From Hygrocybe punicea (taxonomy: Eukaryota; Basidiomycota; Agaricomycetes; Agaricales; Hygrophoraceae), in NCBI GenBank assembly GCA_963556145.1, contig OY744463.1, forward strand, positions 6,324,001 to 6,388,000: a stretch of DNA of 64,000 bases, read 5' to 3'. Position numbers and translations under genes: made by a program. Below the pieces are notes generated by a model. The model ran no database searches. It was not told the origin of the DNA and saw nothing but the letters and a program-made list of their open reading frames with translations. The number at the start of each line of letters is the position of its first letter. The stretch's first letter is position 1. Positions 33,312-43,515 of the stretch are shown piece after piece.

Positions 33312-34475
33312 ATGACGGCAGACTTTAATGCACGGAATGGCGCAAATGCACCACCAAAATCAACCAGATCATTCACCCTCGCCTCGCGCGCTTCGAAACT
33401 CGCACAGATCCAAACGGATATGGTTCTTTCCGCGCTCCAAACGGCTTTCCCGACGTACACTTTCAACACATCCTTCATGACGACCGAGGGCGACAAAAAC
33501 CAGTCGCAGGCACTTTACCTCCTCGGCGGCAAGGCCCTCTGGACAAAGGAACTGGAGGTTGCGCTGGTCGAGAATGTCGTGGATATGCTTGTGCACAGCT
33601 TGAAGGATGTGCCGACGGTGTTGCCTGATGGATGCGAGATTGGCGCGATATTGGAAAGGGAAGACCCGGTAGACAGCTTGGTGGTCAAAGCGGGTTGTCC
33701 GTACAAGACGCTTGAAGCATTTCCAGCAGGATCTGTGGTGGGGACCAGCAGTGTAAGAAGGGTTGCGCAGCTACGGCAAAGATTTCCACACTTGGAATTC
33801 ATGGATGTGGTGAGCACATTTTTTTAAAGCCTCAAATGTGTTCACAAATCAGCGCGTCATTTCAAGCGAGGGAACCTGTACGTTCAAATCGCACTTGTCT
33901 GAACGACGATCTTAAATGGTATTCTTGCAATCAGCAACACACGCCTAGCAAAACTCGACGCAACAGAGGGGCCCTATAGCGCCCTCATTCTGGCCAAAGC
34001 TGGACTAGTCCGCCTGGGCATGGGCGATAGAATTACAGCCGACCTGACACCACCCACACTCTACCATGCCGTCAGCCAGGGTGCGCTGGCAGTAGAAATT
34101 CGGACGAACGACCCCCAGGCGCGCGAACTATGCGAGGCACTAGTGCACTGGGAGACGCAGTGGAAGTGCCTTGCGGAGCGTGCGTGCTTGAGAGCGCTGG
34201 AAGGAGGTTGCAGTGTGCCAGTGGGTATAGAGAGCACCCTGGATGTGGCAGAGGGATTGCAAGAAGGCGTGCTGACGTTGACTGGGTGTGTTACGGCTGT
34301 CGATGGGAAGAGTCATGTTCAAGATACGGTAAGCGCGTCGGTGCGAACGACGGGACAAGCTGAAGCACTCGGTGCGCAACTGGCGAAGGTCTTGATTGAC
34401 ACAGGTGCAGCAGCAATCTTGGACGACATAAAAAAGGATAGAGTCAAGCGCGTCGAGGAGTCGGGATCCGCATAG
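33312..34475 (+). CDS. HEM3: Porphobilinogen deaminase (hydroxymethylbilane synthase)
   Basis: Exons 33312-33809, 33867-33877 and 33935-34475 give about 349 residues. Domain 1 starts [17 protein letters not shown], with the substrate-binding K in [21 protein letters not shown] (catalytic Asp in HSLKD) and GTSSVRR. Domain 3 has GGCSVPV, which carries the Cys that covalently binds the dipyrromethane cofactor. The enzyme polymerises four porphobilinogens in haem synthesis, in the cytosol. The middle exon is only 11 nt (encoding Arg-Gly-Asn and part of Leu), but the join restores the invariant [12 protein letters not shown] motif, so it is well supported. The acceptor before it is AAG. Start at the ATG preceding a Ser/Asn-rich leader. 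Confidence 0.95.
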
Positions 34476-35486
34476 GTTGACTGCCATAAATTTATACACA
34501 TGCTTTATAGAATCGAAAAAAAAAAAAAAAAAAGATGTCTCTCGCCAGGTCACGTCGCGAGGCAGACGAGGAAGCTAAGCCAGCTGAAAGTGATGGGGCA
34601 AGAATGACGATCTGCATCCCCGCGAGCGCCTGCACGTCCCATCTATGTTTTGGCGGGACAACAAGTGACTCTATGGCGGAGAGACGAGACATTAGAAAAT
34701 CGTTGTTTGTTCCAAAGAGATCCTGTTATACTTTGTTTGGCTATTTGGGTTTGTTTGGTCTTCAAGAACTCATGGTCCCGTGATCGTAACTCACCCCAGT
34801 TTACGCGGAGGGGTTTTCCGGTCTTCTCTGGAGATGAAAGGGGAGGCAAAATACCGCTGACAGCCGTCCTTAAGCTGTGGGTCACACGGCTGGAAACGAA
34901 GGGACATCCAAGCCTTCTCCGTGACCGTGAAGACAATCCAGCCAATGTCGATCGATTGGCGCCCGTACAACGACCGACGACGGAGATCTTTTGGAATTGT
35001 CAAGCGACGATGAAGCTACAGCTCTAATGGCAAAGAAGTTGCCCTTATTAGCCACGCCAAAACCCACGATGGCCCTGAGGCCGTTATCTGGCTCAGATAG
35101 CTTACTCCACTTAGTCCACTCGGTAAGCCACGGAACTTTTTGTGAAGCTTTTCCACGTTGATAAGTGATTTACGTTTCTAGAACCAGCGCTTAAAGTTTC
35201 CCGATCACAGGACTCGACCGACCTAGCCTTTGAGGGCTATGTTTTTTGGTGTATGTATAACATAATGTCCTACTTCCTTACTCCCTACCTCCGTTCGACG
35301 CACCAATGGTTGACGCTCGTCACACAGTGGGGACAGAGACGGTAGAATGGGACATATCCAACCCACAAAGCATCTTTCGAGGTCAGTACCCTCGTGACAC
35401 ATCCCCACACCTTGCAATAAATTATTCCGTTCAAAGATTCCCCAATTCCACCAAAAAATTTACAAGTTGGCCAGCTACGGCTATCG
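34476..35486. other. Gap without a recognised gene
   Basis: Starts with the HEM3 3' region (A17 run at about 34516). Medium-length open frames occur on both strands (for example minus 34945-34643 and plus 34650-35027) without motifs. A possible first exon with ATG at 35027 and a GTAAGC donor near 35127 could belong to a short or 5' part of the next gene. Not supported enough to call. Confidence 0.4.
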
Positions 35487-36343
35487 ATGCACGGCGAACT
35501 GAACGGATCGCCAAATGAAGACGACGGTAATCACGACGTCACACACCACAACCACCACGATCTCATATACCCGTACCGGCCAGCCCCACTCGAAAGCGCC
35601 TTCCCAAAACTGTGCCTCCACATCGAAAACAGCAACCGCACCACATCCATCGTTGCATCCCCGTCATCCCCGCTATCGTCCTCGTCCTCATCCTCTCGTT
35701 CCTCGCCCACAAGCCGTAGCACCACCCCACTCCCCACAGACAGACTGCCATCCCCACGAACACCCCGCGTGCACTTTCGCTCGCGCGTGCGTATCGCTTC
35801 AGGGCTGCACCGTTCCCGCCATCGAGACACCGCCACTCCTACAACGTCCCGCTCCAGCTCGCCCTCTTCGTCCATATCCGCACCTCTCCGCTCCACAGAA
35901 ATCGACGCGTGCACCAGCCCGCTGTGGGGTCCCCTTGGGAAGCGTGTGAGCCTGCTTTCGTGGCGGCATAGGCGCGGCATTGACCCGTTATGCGATGCGG
36001 AGTGTGACCACCTCTGCAGAGGGGGCGAGCGCACACCACTGTTGGGGCCTGTCCTGCAGTCAGCTGTGTATGGGTGGCCCAGAGACATGTTGAACACGGA
36101 CTGGCGTGCAGAGGAGGAGGAGGAGGAGGAGGAGGAGGAGAGCCGGTTGGCTCGAGAGGTGGATATCTTTTTCGGCAAGTGGCCTGAACGCCTACTGAAT
36201 TTCCGTGTACGTCGATCGTTTGTCCTTCTCTCTCTCCCTCATGTACGGGTACAGTATGAGCTGACTGGGTTTATTGACAGTGGTGGTGGTGGCGGATAGA
36301 GCCTTTCATCTGCTGTCTCTGCACAAATGAGTCAGATGATTGA
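35487..36343 (+). CDS. Conserved-looking hypothetical protein, Ser-rich with Trp-rich C-terminus
   Basis: Exon 1 35487-36206 and exon 2 36281-36343, joined over a 74-nt intron (GTACGT, branch CTGAC, GACAG), give 260 residues. The N-terminal third is Ser/Thr/Pro-rich, followed by HFRSRVRIASGLHR, a TPLLGP motif, and a run of ten Glu. Splicing replaces a Gly-only tail by four consecutive Trp and an EPFICCLC ending, which looks like a real, possibly membrane-facing terminus. I know of no function. Without the intron the frame would end at 36297-36299. Start codon uncertain, since an upstream exon is possible. Confidence 0.55.
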
Positions 36344-36491
36344 CGCCTCGTTGTCGTTTTTCCGTCAGCTAGTGTTACTTTCTATTCGTTCTATCAACTT
36401 TTTTTCTGGTCATGTTGTCGTCTCTCGACCCGTCTACGATTGGGATATATACTTCTTGAAGCAGATACCCACTACCCATTCAAAGAGGTGA

Positions 36492-38063
36492 TTACGACTG
36501 TGCACTTTCCTGTTGCGCCTCCTGAGTTTGCCGGGCCCTCGGCATAACCATAGTAGGCGGAAGCGTGGTGATAGGTGGGAGCAGTGCTGCCGCAGTCCTC
36601 CGTGCATTTTGCATCAACACGAGGTCCATGATGACAAGGCTTGCCATTGCTTCGACGATAGGTACCGCACGGGGGACGACGCACGGATCATGGCGGCCCC
36701 GGGCAGCGAGCGTACCAGGGGTCCCGTCATATTGTGCCGTCTCCTGTGGCCGTGAGATTGTCGCGGGAGACTTGAACCCGACTCTGAAAAAAGAACCCAA
36801 CGAGGTCCGACCAACATAAAACAAACGGAGAAAGAAATCAGCACACACCACACCACCGTGCGCATGGCGCTACGTCCACCATTACTGACGTACCTGAAAT
36901 ACACATCCTCACCATTTGTGATCCCGCCTTGCACTCCACCGCTCCAGTTCGTCACTGTGCCAAGAGCGCCATCCGCGCGGCGCACGAACGCATCGTTATG
37001 GCTGCTCCCAGGAACAGTCGTCCCGCGGAAGCCAGAGCCGATCTCGAAGGCCTTGGCTGCGGGGAGCGAGATCATGGCATGCGCGAGCGCAGCGTCAGCC
37101 TTGTCGAAAATAGGTTCACCAAGGCCCGCGGGGACGTGTCGAATGACGCAGGTGACGGTGCCGCCTATGGAGTCGTTAGCGCCACGTGCACGGAGTATGC
37201 GCTGAGGTTGAATGGTGAATGAATACATAGAGGGCTCAGTGGGGTGTGTACACGTACCTGGGCCATTTTCTCAGCGGTAGCGGGGTGTGGACAGCGGGTA
37301 GGGTGCTGGTCGACTTCTGCACGGGTGACTGAAGATAGCAGGGCACAGAACTCGTCTGATAGAGGGTCCTGCACCTCGTCATTGTCGTCGCTGTCGGGGT
37401 TCGGGGCAGAGGATGGGAGATGGACATTGCCTACAGAGGAGACAAATGCGATGATCTCTATCCCATATGCGGTCTTGAGATATTTTTCTGCAATGGCACC
37501 TGCGGCGACACGGCCTGGGAGGGGAGGTTAATATCTGTACAACAATATACATTGGGGACAAGGGCACCGATTGTCTCACGGGCACTACTGCGGCCGCCAC
37601 CGCTGCTAGCCTTGATGCCATACTTTGCAAGGTATGTGTAGTCTGCGTGTGATGGTCGGGGAAAGAGGTCTGTCTCGGAGTAGTCGTGCGGACGCTGGTC
37701 CTCATTTTTTACGAGGAGGGCGATGGGTGTGCCGAGGGTAACACCGTGTTCGATTCCGGACTGCAAGTGCACGGTGTCCTTTTCGTCTCTCTGTGAGGTG
37801 TCAGCATTTTTATGTGTCGGAATGAGGAGTAGCACACACTGGGGATGTCAGGTTGCTCTGACCGGGGCGGCGACGAGTAAGCTGAGTCTGAACATCCTTG
37901 GGAGTGAGGAGTAACCCCTGTTGGATCCAGGATTAGACACGGAAGTCCGTAGTGAAGTGAAATACAAGGGTACAGGAGGGCAACCATCGATGATGGCGCC
38001 GACAGAAAGGCAATGGCTCTCGCCGTAGGTTGTGACCCGGAAGAGTGTGCCAAATGTGGACAT
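36492..38063 (-). CDS. ARO2: Chorismate synthase
   Basis: Starts with [18 protein letters not shown], the family's N-terminal signature including the catalytic His. Following exons give [45 protein letters not shown] with [54 protein letters not shown], and [16 protein letters not shown]. The final exon continues [36 protein letters not shown] up to the stop at 36492. It converts EPSP to chorismate, using reduced FMN, as the last shikimate step. This is the monofunctional enzyme. A possible flavin reductase activity of fungal types cannot be judged. About seven introns of 50-80 nt. An exon between 37730 and 37460 carries the conserved [11 protein letters not shown] block. Confidence 0.95.
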
Positions 38064-38206
38064 TACAGGTGGTAGTGGGTGGTTGGGCGGTTGTATTCGC
38101 GGTGACCGGTGAGAAGGGACAGAACTTGGGGTTGATGCAACGTTGATGGGCTATCCGAGCCCTGAGGGTTTGCCCAAATTGGAGGTGATTGGTCAGAACT
38201 TCAAGT

Positions 38207-38951
38207 ATGCCGCCACCAACAGCACCGACGTCGGCAGCAGCGTCAGGTTCACGGTCACGGCCGCAAGCACGTAAGAAACCCAACGACGATGCGGCCTACT
38301 TTGGGCCGGTTCAAGGCACAGGGAGTGGTGGTGCAGGATCCAAGAGACAGGCACCGGAAAGGATAGAAGGAGAGCCGAGGCAAAAGAGAAAGAGGACCGA
38401 AGGCGTCGGGGGAAGTGGAAATGGGCTCGGACGGAAAGGAGAACGGGGCGAACGGGGTATTGACGGCGGGGACGTGAAGGAATCGCTGGTCAGTACTTTT
38501 TTTTTTTAAATTAATTTTTTTGATTCTGGGTGTTACAACGATGATGGTACAGGTCAGATTCTCAAAGATGCCCATGGCAGCGTTGTACCGGTACTTGGCA
38601 CACTTTGACATTGTGCCCGTCGTTTACCCATCACCACTCTCAGCCGACGACCCACCTCCACCGTCTTCACTTGAACGACGTGGGCGTCAGCAATCGCTAA
38701 CACCAAGCGTAGCGGCAACAACACCGGCGAATCGACCACGACGGGAGTCAAAGGAGCAGAGTCGACGTCGGAGTTCGAGGCTCGTTGAAGAAGAAATACG
38801 TGGGCGAACGCCAGTGCTAGCAGACATCGAGGAGGTTCACCAAGTTCTTGCTGGGATTGCTGAGCGCCATTTTGTTGACCAGTCCCGACGAGAAGAAGTT
38901 GACATTCTGGCGTCATTCATGTGTAAAGTGAAGAGCGTCGGCTCTCCGTAG
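38207..38951 (+). CDS. SAP30-like Sin3-binding protein (putative)
   Basis: Two exons, 38207-38488 and 38553-38951, separated by a 64-nt intron (donor GTCAGT, acceptor TACAG), encode about 226 residues. The N-terminal 90 residues are basic and disordered with an NLS-like RQKRKRTEG. Exon 2 starts VRFSKMPMAALYRYLAHFDI and ends with IAERHFVDQSRREEVDILASF. The pair (a short helix with LxRYxxHF, then RHF..ExxxIxxF) is the pattern of the Sin3-binding domain of SAP30, a subunit of Rpd3/HDAC complexes. Fold assignment is by motif memory only. The spacer between the two halves is long. Start ATG 38207 is 143 bp from the divergent ARO2. Confidence 0.55.
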
Positions 38952-38984
38952 TAAACAAACTATTTTGGGAGTGAGTTGCTGTTT

Positions 38985-39367
38985 CACAGGGTGCATGGTA
39001 GCATACTGTATAATGCAGTATGTTGAATTTATTGGACAAGTATACTAAATATTGTTATCATATTGTTGCACACAGTATTTAAAAAGTATTTAAAATGATG
39101 ATTCAATATTTTGAAACAAAGTACATTACTAGTATTGAATGGCAATTTTATAATACTACTTCAATAATTTCAGTAACTGTCTTGTTATTCAAGCAGTATT
39201 CTAAAAGTGTTATTCAATACTAGTAATTTACTTTGTCTCAAAATATTGAATCATCATTTTGAATACTCTTTGAATACTGTGTGCAACGATATGATAACAA
39301 TATTCAGTATACTTGTCCAATAAATTCAACATACTTCATTACACAGTATGCTACCATGCACCCTGTG
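38985..39367. repeat. Palindromic MITE (383 bp) flanked by TTT
   Basis: A near-perfect inverted repeat with tips CACAGGGTGCATGGTAGCAT and ATGCTACCATGCACCCTGTG and a short central loop at about 39175. Each side is flanked by TTT (38982-38984, 39368-39370), which could be a 3-bp target duplication. Non-coding. It sits about 30 bp after the SAP30-like stop codon. Confidence 0.85.
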
Positions 39368-39638
39368 TTTCGTGATTTCTGACCAGGGTTATTGAGGAAT
39401 TGTAGATCGCGGTTACCCGTGCTAAAATGTTTATGGTGTCCCTGGGCTGCTATGACGATTTGTATCTTTCAAGCTCCGATCTTTATCTATAAAGACCCAC
39501 CGCCATGTCCTCTATGTTGCAGTCAAATAAACCCATTCATTTACTCTCCTATCACGAAAAAGCCCAGCTGCTTGCATCCTTCAATGTACGTTCATCTTCA
39601 GTCTCTTACAAACGAGTCTAACACGCTCCCCAGTGACC

Positions 39639-40423
39639 ATGAAATTTATCATCCTTCTCCCAACCCTCATTGTCCATGTTCTCTCCTCGCCATCTTTCGA
39701 CGTATCCCCTCGTGCAGCGCAGGACCCTCAGAAATCACCCACTCTCTTACAGTCCGTCATCGCAACGGGCTTCCAAAACGATAACGCCAACTCGTCGATA
39801 GGCCAGGTCGCATCTCTGACCTCGTCAAACAACTTCATAAACTATTGTGCGCTACACCCCGGCTTTCAAATCACAAATGGACAGCAGATCTCCAAAGGTT
39901 CTTGCAACCCCGCACCCATGGGCCTCATCCCGGCTGTAGAACACATGCCATCTGCCAAATTTGTTAAGCCAACAAATGGTGACAGAGTCCCCGCGCGCCA
40001 GTCATTCATAGTCGAACTCAAAGTGAAGAACTTGGCGACTGGCAATTTTGTGAACCCGGAAAAGAATTACTTTGCCGCACCTCAGCAACTCCAGTCAGAT
40101 GGCCGGATTATAGGCCACTCCCACGTAGTAATCGAGGCCTTGAGCGCCCTTAACCAGACAGACCCGACAGACCCAACGCAACCCACATTTTTTAAGGGCG
40201 TCAACGACGTAGGAATAGACGGCCTCCTCTCCACCAATGTCACAGGTGGCGTCCCACCGGGGGTCTACAGAATATCTACCATAAATACTGCGGCTAACCA
40301 CCAGCCCGTGGTCGGCCCCGTCGCGCAACGGGGCTCCACGGAGGACGCTATATATGTACGTGTCCATTTCGTGTGTTCCTCCAGTTCCCAACCAGTTTCT
40401 TTCCGTAGTTCGTGGCTGTCTAG
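39639..40423 (+). CDS. Abundant-type secreted protein of basidiomycetes, function unknown
   Basis: Exons 39639-40355 and 40409-40423 give 243 residues. The first 17 form a signal peptide (MKFIILLPTLIVHVLSS). The mature part has the family landmarks NNFINYC, SCNPAPMG, MPSAKF, NYFAAPQQL, IGHSHVVIE and STINTAANHQPV, found in a widespread basidiomycete extracellular family. I know no enzymatic role. The 15-nt last exon encodes FVAV plus stop. Using the unspliced frame instead would end a few bases later at 40425-40427. The acceptor CCGTAG and the restored C-terminal IYFVAV favour splicing. Two Cys remain in the mature part. Confidence 0.8.
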
Positions 40424-41225
40424 ATGAGTCGTCCTTCCTTCCTCATCCCCCAGCCCTGCGGGCCGGAAATCACGCGCATGCCGCCTAGCATTTCTTGAAC
40501 TGTAAATGCTGTAGTGTACTAATTTTTTCTTCACAATCGCACGGTAGTGTTCGTTTTACGCCCCTTGCTTTACATTCCTTTTACCACGGCCCCACCTCAA
40601 TCATCTTTTCCTTCACCCCTTTCTCCCGCTGTTTTTCGTCTACTTCCACACGTTCTTATCCATTGATTCCATTCTCCCCTCACACATCCTTCTCTTCCCA
40701 TCATCCCTTCATTCTGCCGACATGCACACCAGATCGTGTACGGCCTCCATATCCGGACAAAATAAACATTTACAACATGGACAAGAGCTCCAATGAAACA
40801 TATCCACCTCTATTTCTATTCAGTTGAGGCGTGCCTCGATTTTGCCGCAACGTCTACTTGACATACTATTATGGGAGGAGTAGGGTGTGGACCAATGTGA
40901 CGGTAATAGAGGAGTCCTTGTCAGGTCTACTGCAGATCTAATGCTTGAAAGCTTTAAAAGTTGACGGAGTGAAGCTGAGGTGAATCTGTACATTCTAGCA
41001 TGCAGAGATCTGGTACAACTACAATGGTTTCAAACTCCCATATACTATGAACTCTTTGTAAAAACTAAAACCAAACTTCTGGTCACTGTTGGGCGATGCT
41101 GATTTATTTATTTATTTATTTATTACCCGACAAGTATCTTTGCTGTCGGGATCTCAAAATTGTTGTGACACCGCCACTGGCTACGGTAGTACGACCGTCG
41201 ACTGTGGTCACGGTGGACCTCGACA
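40424..41225. other. Intergenic, no gene recognised
   Basis: 3' region of the secreted-protein gene, a short TATT microsatellite at about 41100-41122, then the MFAP1 upstream region. Open frames seen here lack motifs. Confidence 0.5.
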
Positions 41226-43055
41226 ATGTCAACTGCACCACGCAAGGAAGCTCCACGACTGGCAAGACCTGCTACACGTTACTGGAGAGGGAAGGCACCA
41301 AAGGGAACCGCCGATGTCGATCTTGATTCTGACCAGGAGGACGTCCCGTCATTTGAAGAACCAGGCGATGTCCCGGTAGACATCGTCCAGGACCTAATTG
41401 TCCAGCAGGACGATCGCGGCGTGCCTATCTCCCCCTACGCCGCCATGAAGCCTACTATCAAGAAGGCAATGAACGTCTCACTCAAGCACGTCAAGATATC
41501 TGGTGAGGGTCATGTCAAACCAGAATCTGACGAGGAGGGGCAGTCTGACGCCCGCCCGGAACAGCTAAGTGAATCCGACGAGGCACGTCACCACGTATAT
41601 TTCAATATTGACACAGACCTTACATACTAGTATAATCTTCTAGTTCACCGAATCCGGAAGTGGCTCTGAGGATGAGTCGGAAGAGGAAAAGCCAACACTG
41701 CAATTCCGCCCGGTATTTGTGCCAAAGTGCGATTATAAACCGTCTTCCATTCTATCGCAATCGAAGAACTGAGAACATACACACACATCTAGACGTGTTC
41801 GTGTCACGATTCTTGAAAACGAAGCTCTAGCTCAAGACTCCGAAGAAGCACTGAAGAAAAAGGAACTGGAGGCCGAAGAACGGCGAAAGCAAAGCCACGA
41901 CCTAGTCGCCGAGAGTATCAAACGTGAATTGGCAGAAAGTAACAGCTTTATTTCAATTCCATCATTTTTCTGCGTTTCTCACCGTGTCCCAACCAGAGGA
42001 GAAGGAAGAACTTGTCCCCGACGTAGATGACACCGACGGCTTGGATCCTGCAGCGGAATTCGAAACATGGCGCTTGCGGGAGCTCGGACGAATAAAGAAA
42101 GAGAAGCAGGAAGAAATTCGCCGTGAACAGGAACAAGAGGAAATAGAGCGACGGAGAGCACTACCTGAGGAGCAGAGACTGAAAGAAGACCTGGAACGAG
42201 CTCAGAAATTAAGGGAAGAGAAACCCAAAGGCCAGCAAAAGTTTCTGCAGAAATACTGGCACAAGGGCGCCTTTCACCAGGTATTGAAAATGGCTACTTG
42301 CAACAATTCTGTTCCTAATGTACATTTCTGTTAGGACGAGGAAATTCTCAAAAGGCATGACTTCACCGAAGCTACGGAGTCCACCGTGGACGTTTCACTT
42401 CTCCCAAAAGTCATGCAAGTCAAGAATTTTGGGAAACGAAGCCGCACAAAGTACACACATTTACTTGACCAAGACACTACTGTACCCAGTGGCGGCTTTG
42501 GAGGGACGGCACCCACGAAACCAAGTGGTAAGCCACTCGACAACGCCGGTTGTTTCGTGTGCGGTGGCCCTCATCTGAAAAAAGGTAATGTGCATTTACT
42601 GTCATTGCGATTCATTCACCTATTTTTCCTGGTCAGATTGTCCACAAAATACCGGTCCGTTCCCAGCCAGTGGCTCGGCCCTGTCCGGTGCCAATGCTGC
42701 ACCACCCACCGGACCACGGCAGTGGGGTACCAGCCGTGAAACCAGCTCGTGGCGTGATCGCGATGAACGTCGTACATTCGATGTTCGTCGACGAGATCCT
42801 GGTCGAGGAGGCAGATATGGCGGCGAAGAACAACACCATGATCGCGACCGTGTTGTGAAATCTCGTGATCAAGACCGCAGCCGCGATGGACGTCCTCGCC
42901 GAAGAAGCACATCGCGTTCCAGATCGAGGTCCCCGCGTCCTCGACGGACGTGGCATGGTGATGGTGGTGGTGGTGGTGTCGATCGTCGCAACGACCGGCG
43001 ACGTTCAGGTTCGGTGGACCACAACTATAGGGACAAACGGAGGCGCTTAGACTAG
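41226..43055 (+). CDS. MFAP1-like spliceosomal protein with zinc knuckle
   Basis: Six exons or more. N-terminus [27 protein letters not shown] is typical, followed by an acidic [12 protein letters not shown] region, [10 protein letters not shown], a charged coiled-coil ([27 protein letters not shown]), and the MFAP1 core [11 protein letters not shown] / [28 protein letters not shown]. Fungal-type extension: [14 protein letters not shown], a CCHC knuckle whose last Cys lies after an intron (about 42545-42640), then an Arg/Asp/Ser-rich tail with RSRSRSP. MFAP1 is a component of the spliceosomal B complex and partners Prp38. The exon 1 donor is either CAC|GTATAT or an unusual GC site a few codons earlier. 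Stop TAG at 43053-43055. Confidence 0.88.
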
Positions 43056-43515
43056 GTATGCTTGTCATCAGAGTTGTGCTCGATATCTTAATTTCCAAAG
43101 GGGGGTGGGCTCATCCGAGTCCCGTCGGTTCTCTCTCGACATGTCGTGTGGTCTGCGACTTCGGCCCCTTTTGTCACTCGTGTTCCTTATCCAGATTTTT
43201 GAGTACAGGACAGGTGCACCAAGGTACGTATGGACATCTCTGCGATGAATATATTGTGAATTCCAGCCAGATAGACTTCGGCTGAAGATGCCAATGCTCA
43301 TTGTCCTCCCTAACGCAGAAGTTCCCGGGCTTGGGTGCCGAACTAGCAGAAGGTGAAAGGCTTGATAATTCCTCCGATATACTATTTGACAACATGAAGT
43401 ATTTCCACGTCGACCGTTACCCGGAGAAATATATTGCCCATCAATCCTCATTTCACTCTGGCACATACTACATTCTTTGGAAAACTCATTAGGCGTCTTG
43501 TGTACAGACCTGCCA
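43056..43515. other. Tail-to-tail interval between MFAP1 and PARP
   Basis: 460 bp. It contains donor/acceptor-like strings (GTACGT about 43224, TTCCAG about 43266, ACGCAG about 43319) and short open pieces, so a small unannotated plus-strand transcript is possible, but no motif supports it. Confidence 0.35.

Noticed and set aside
34535..35027. Genes in the HEM3 downstream interval
   Set aside because: Open frames exist on both strands but without motifs, plausible introns or codon signature; left as unassigned.
43301..43495. Small ORF between MFAP1 and PARP
   Set aside because: Open and near splice-like signals, but no frame links the pieces into a convincing protein.
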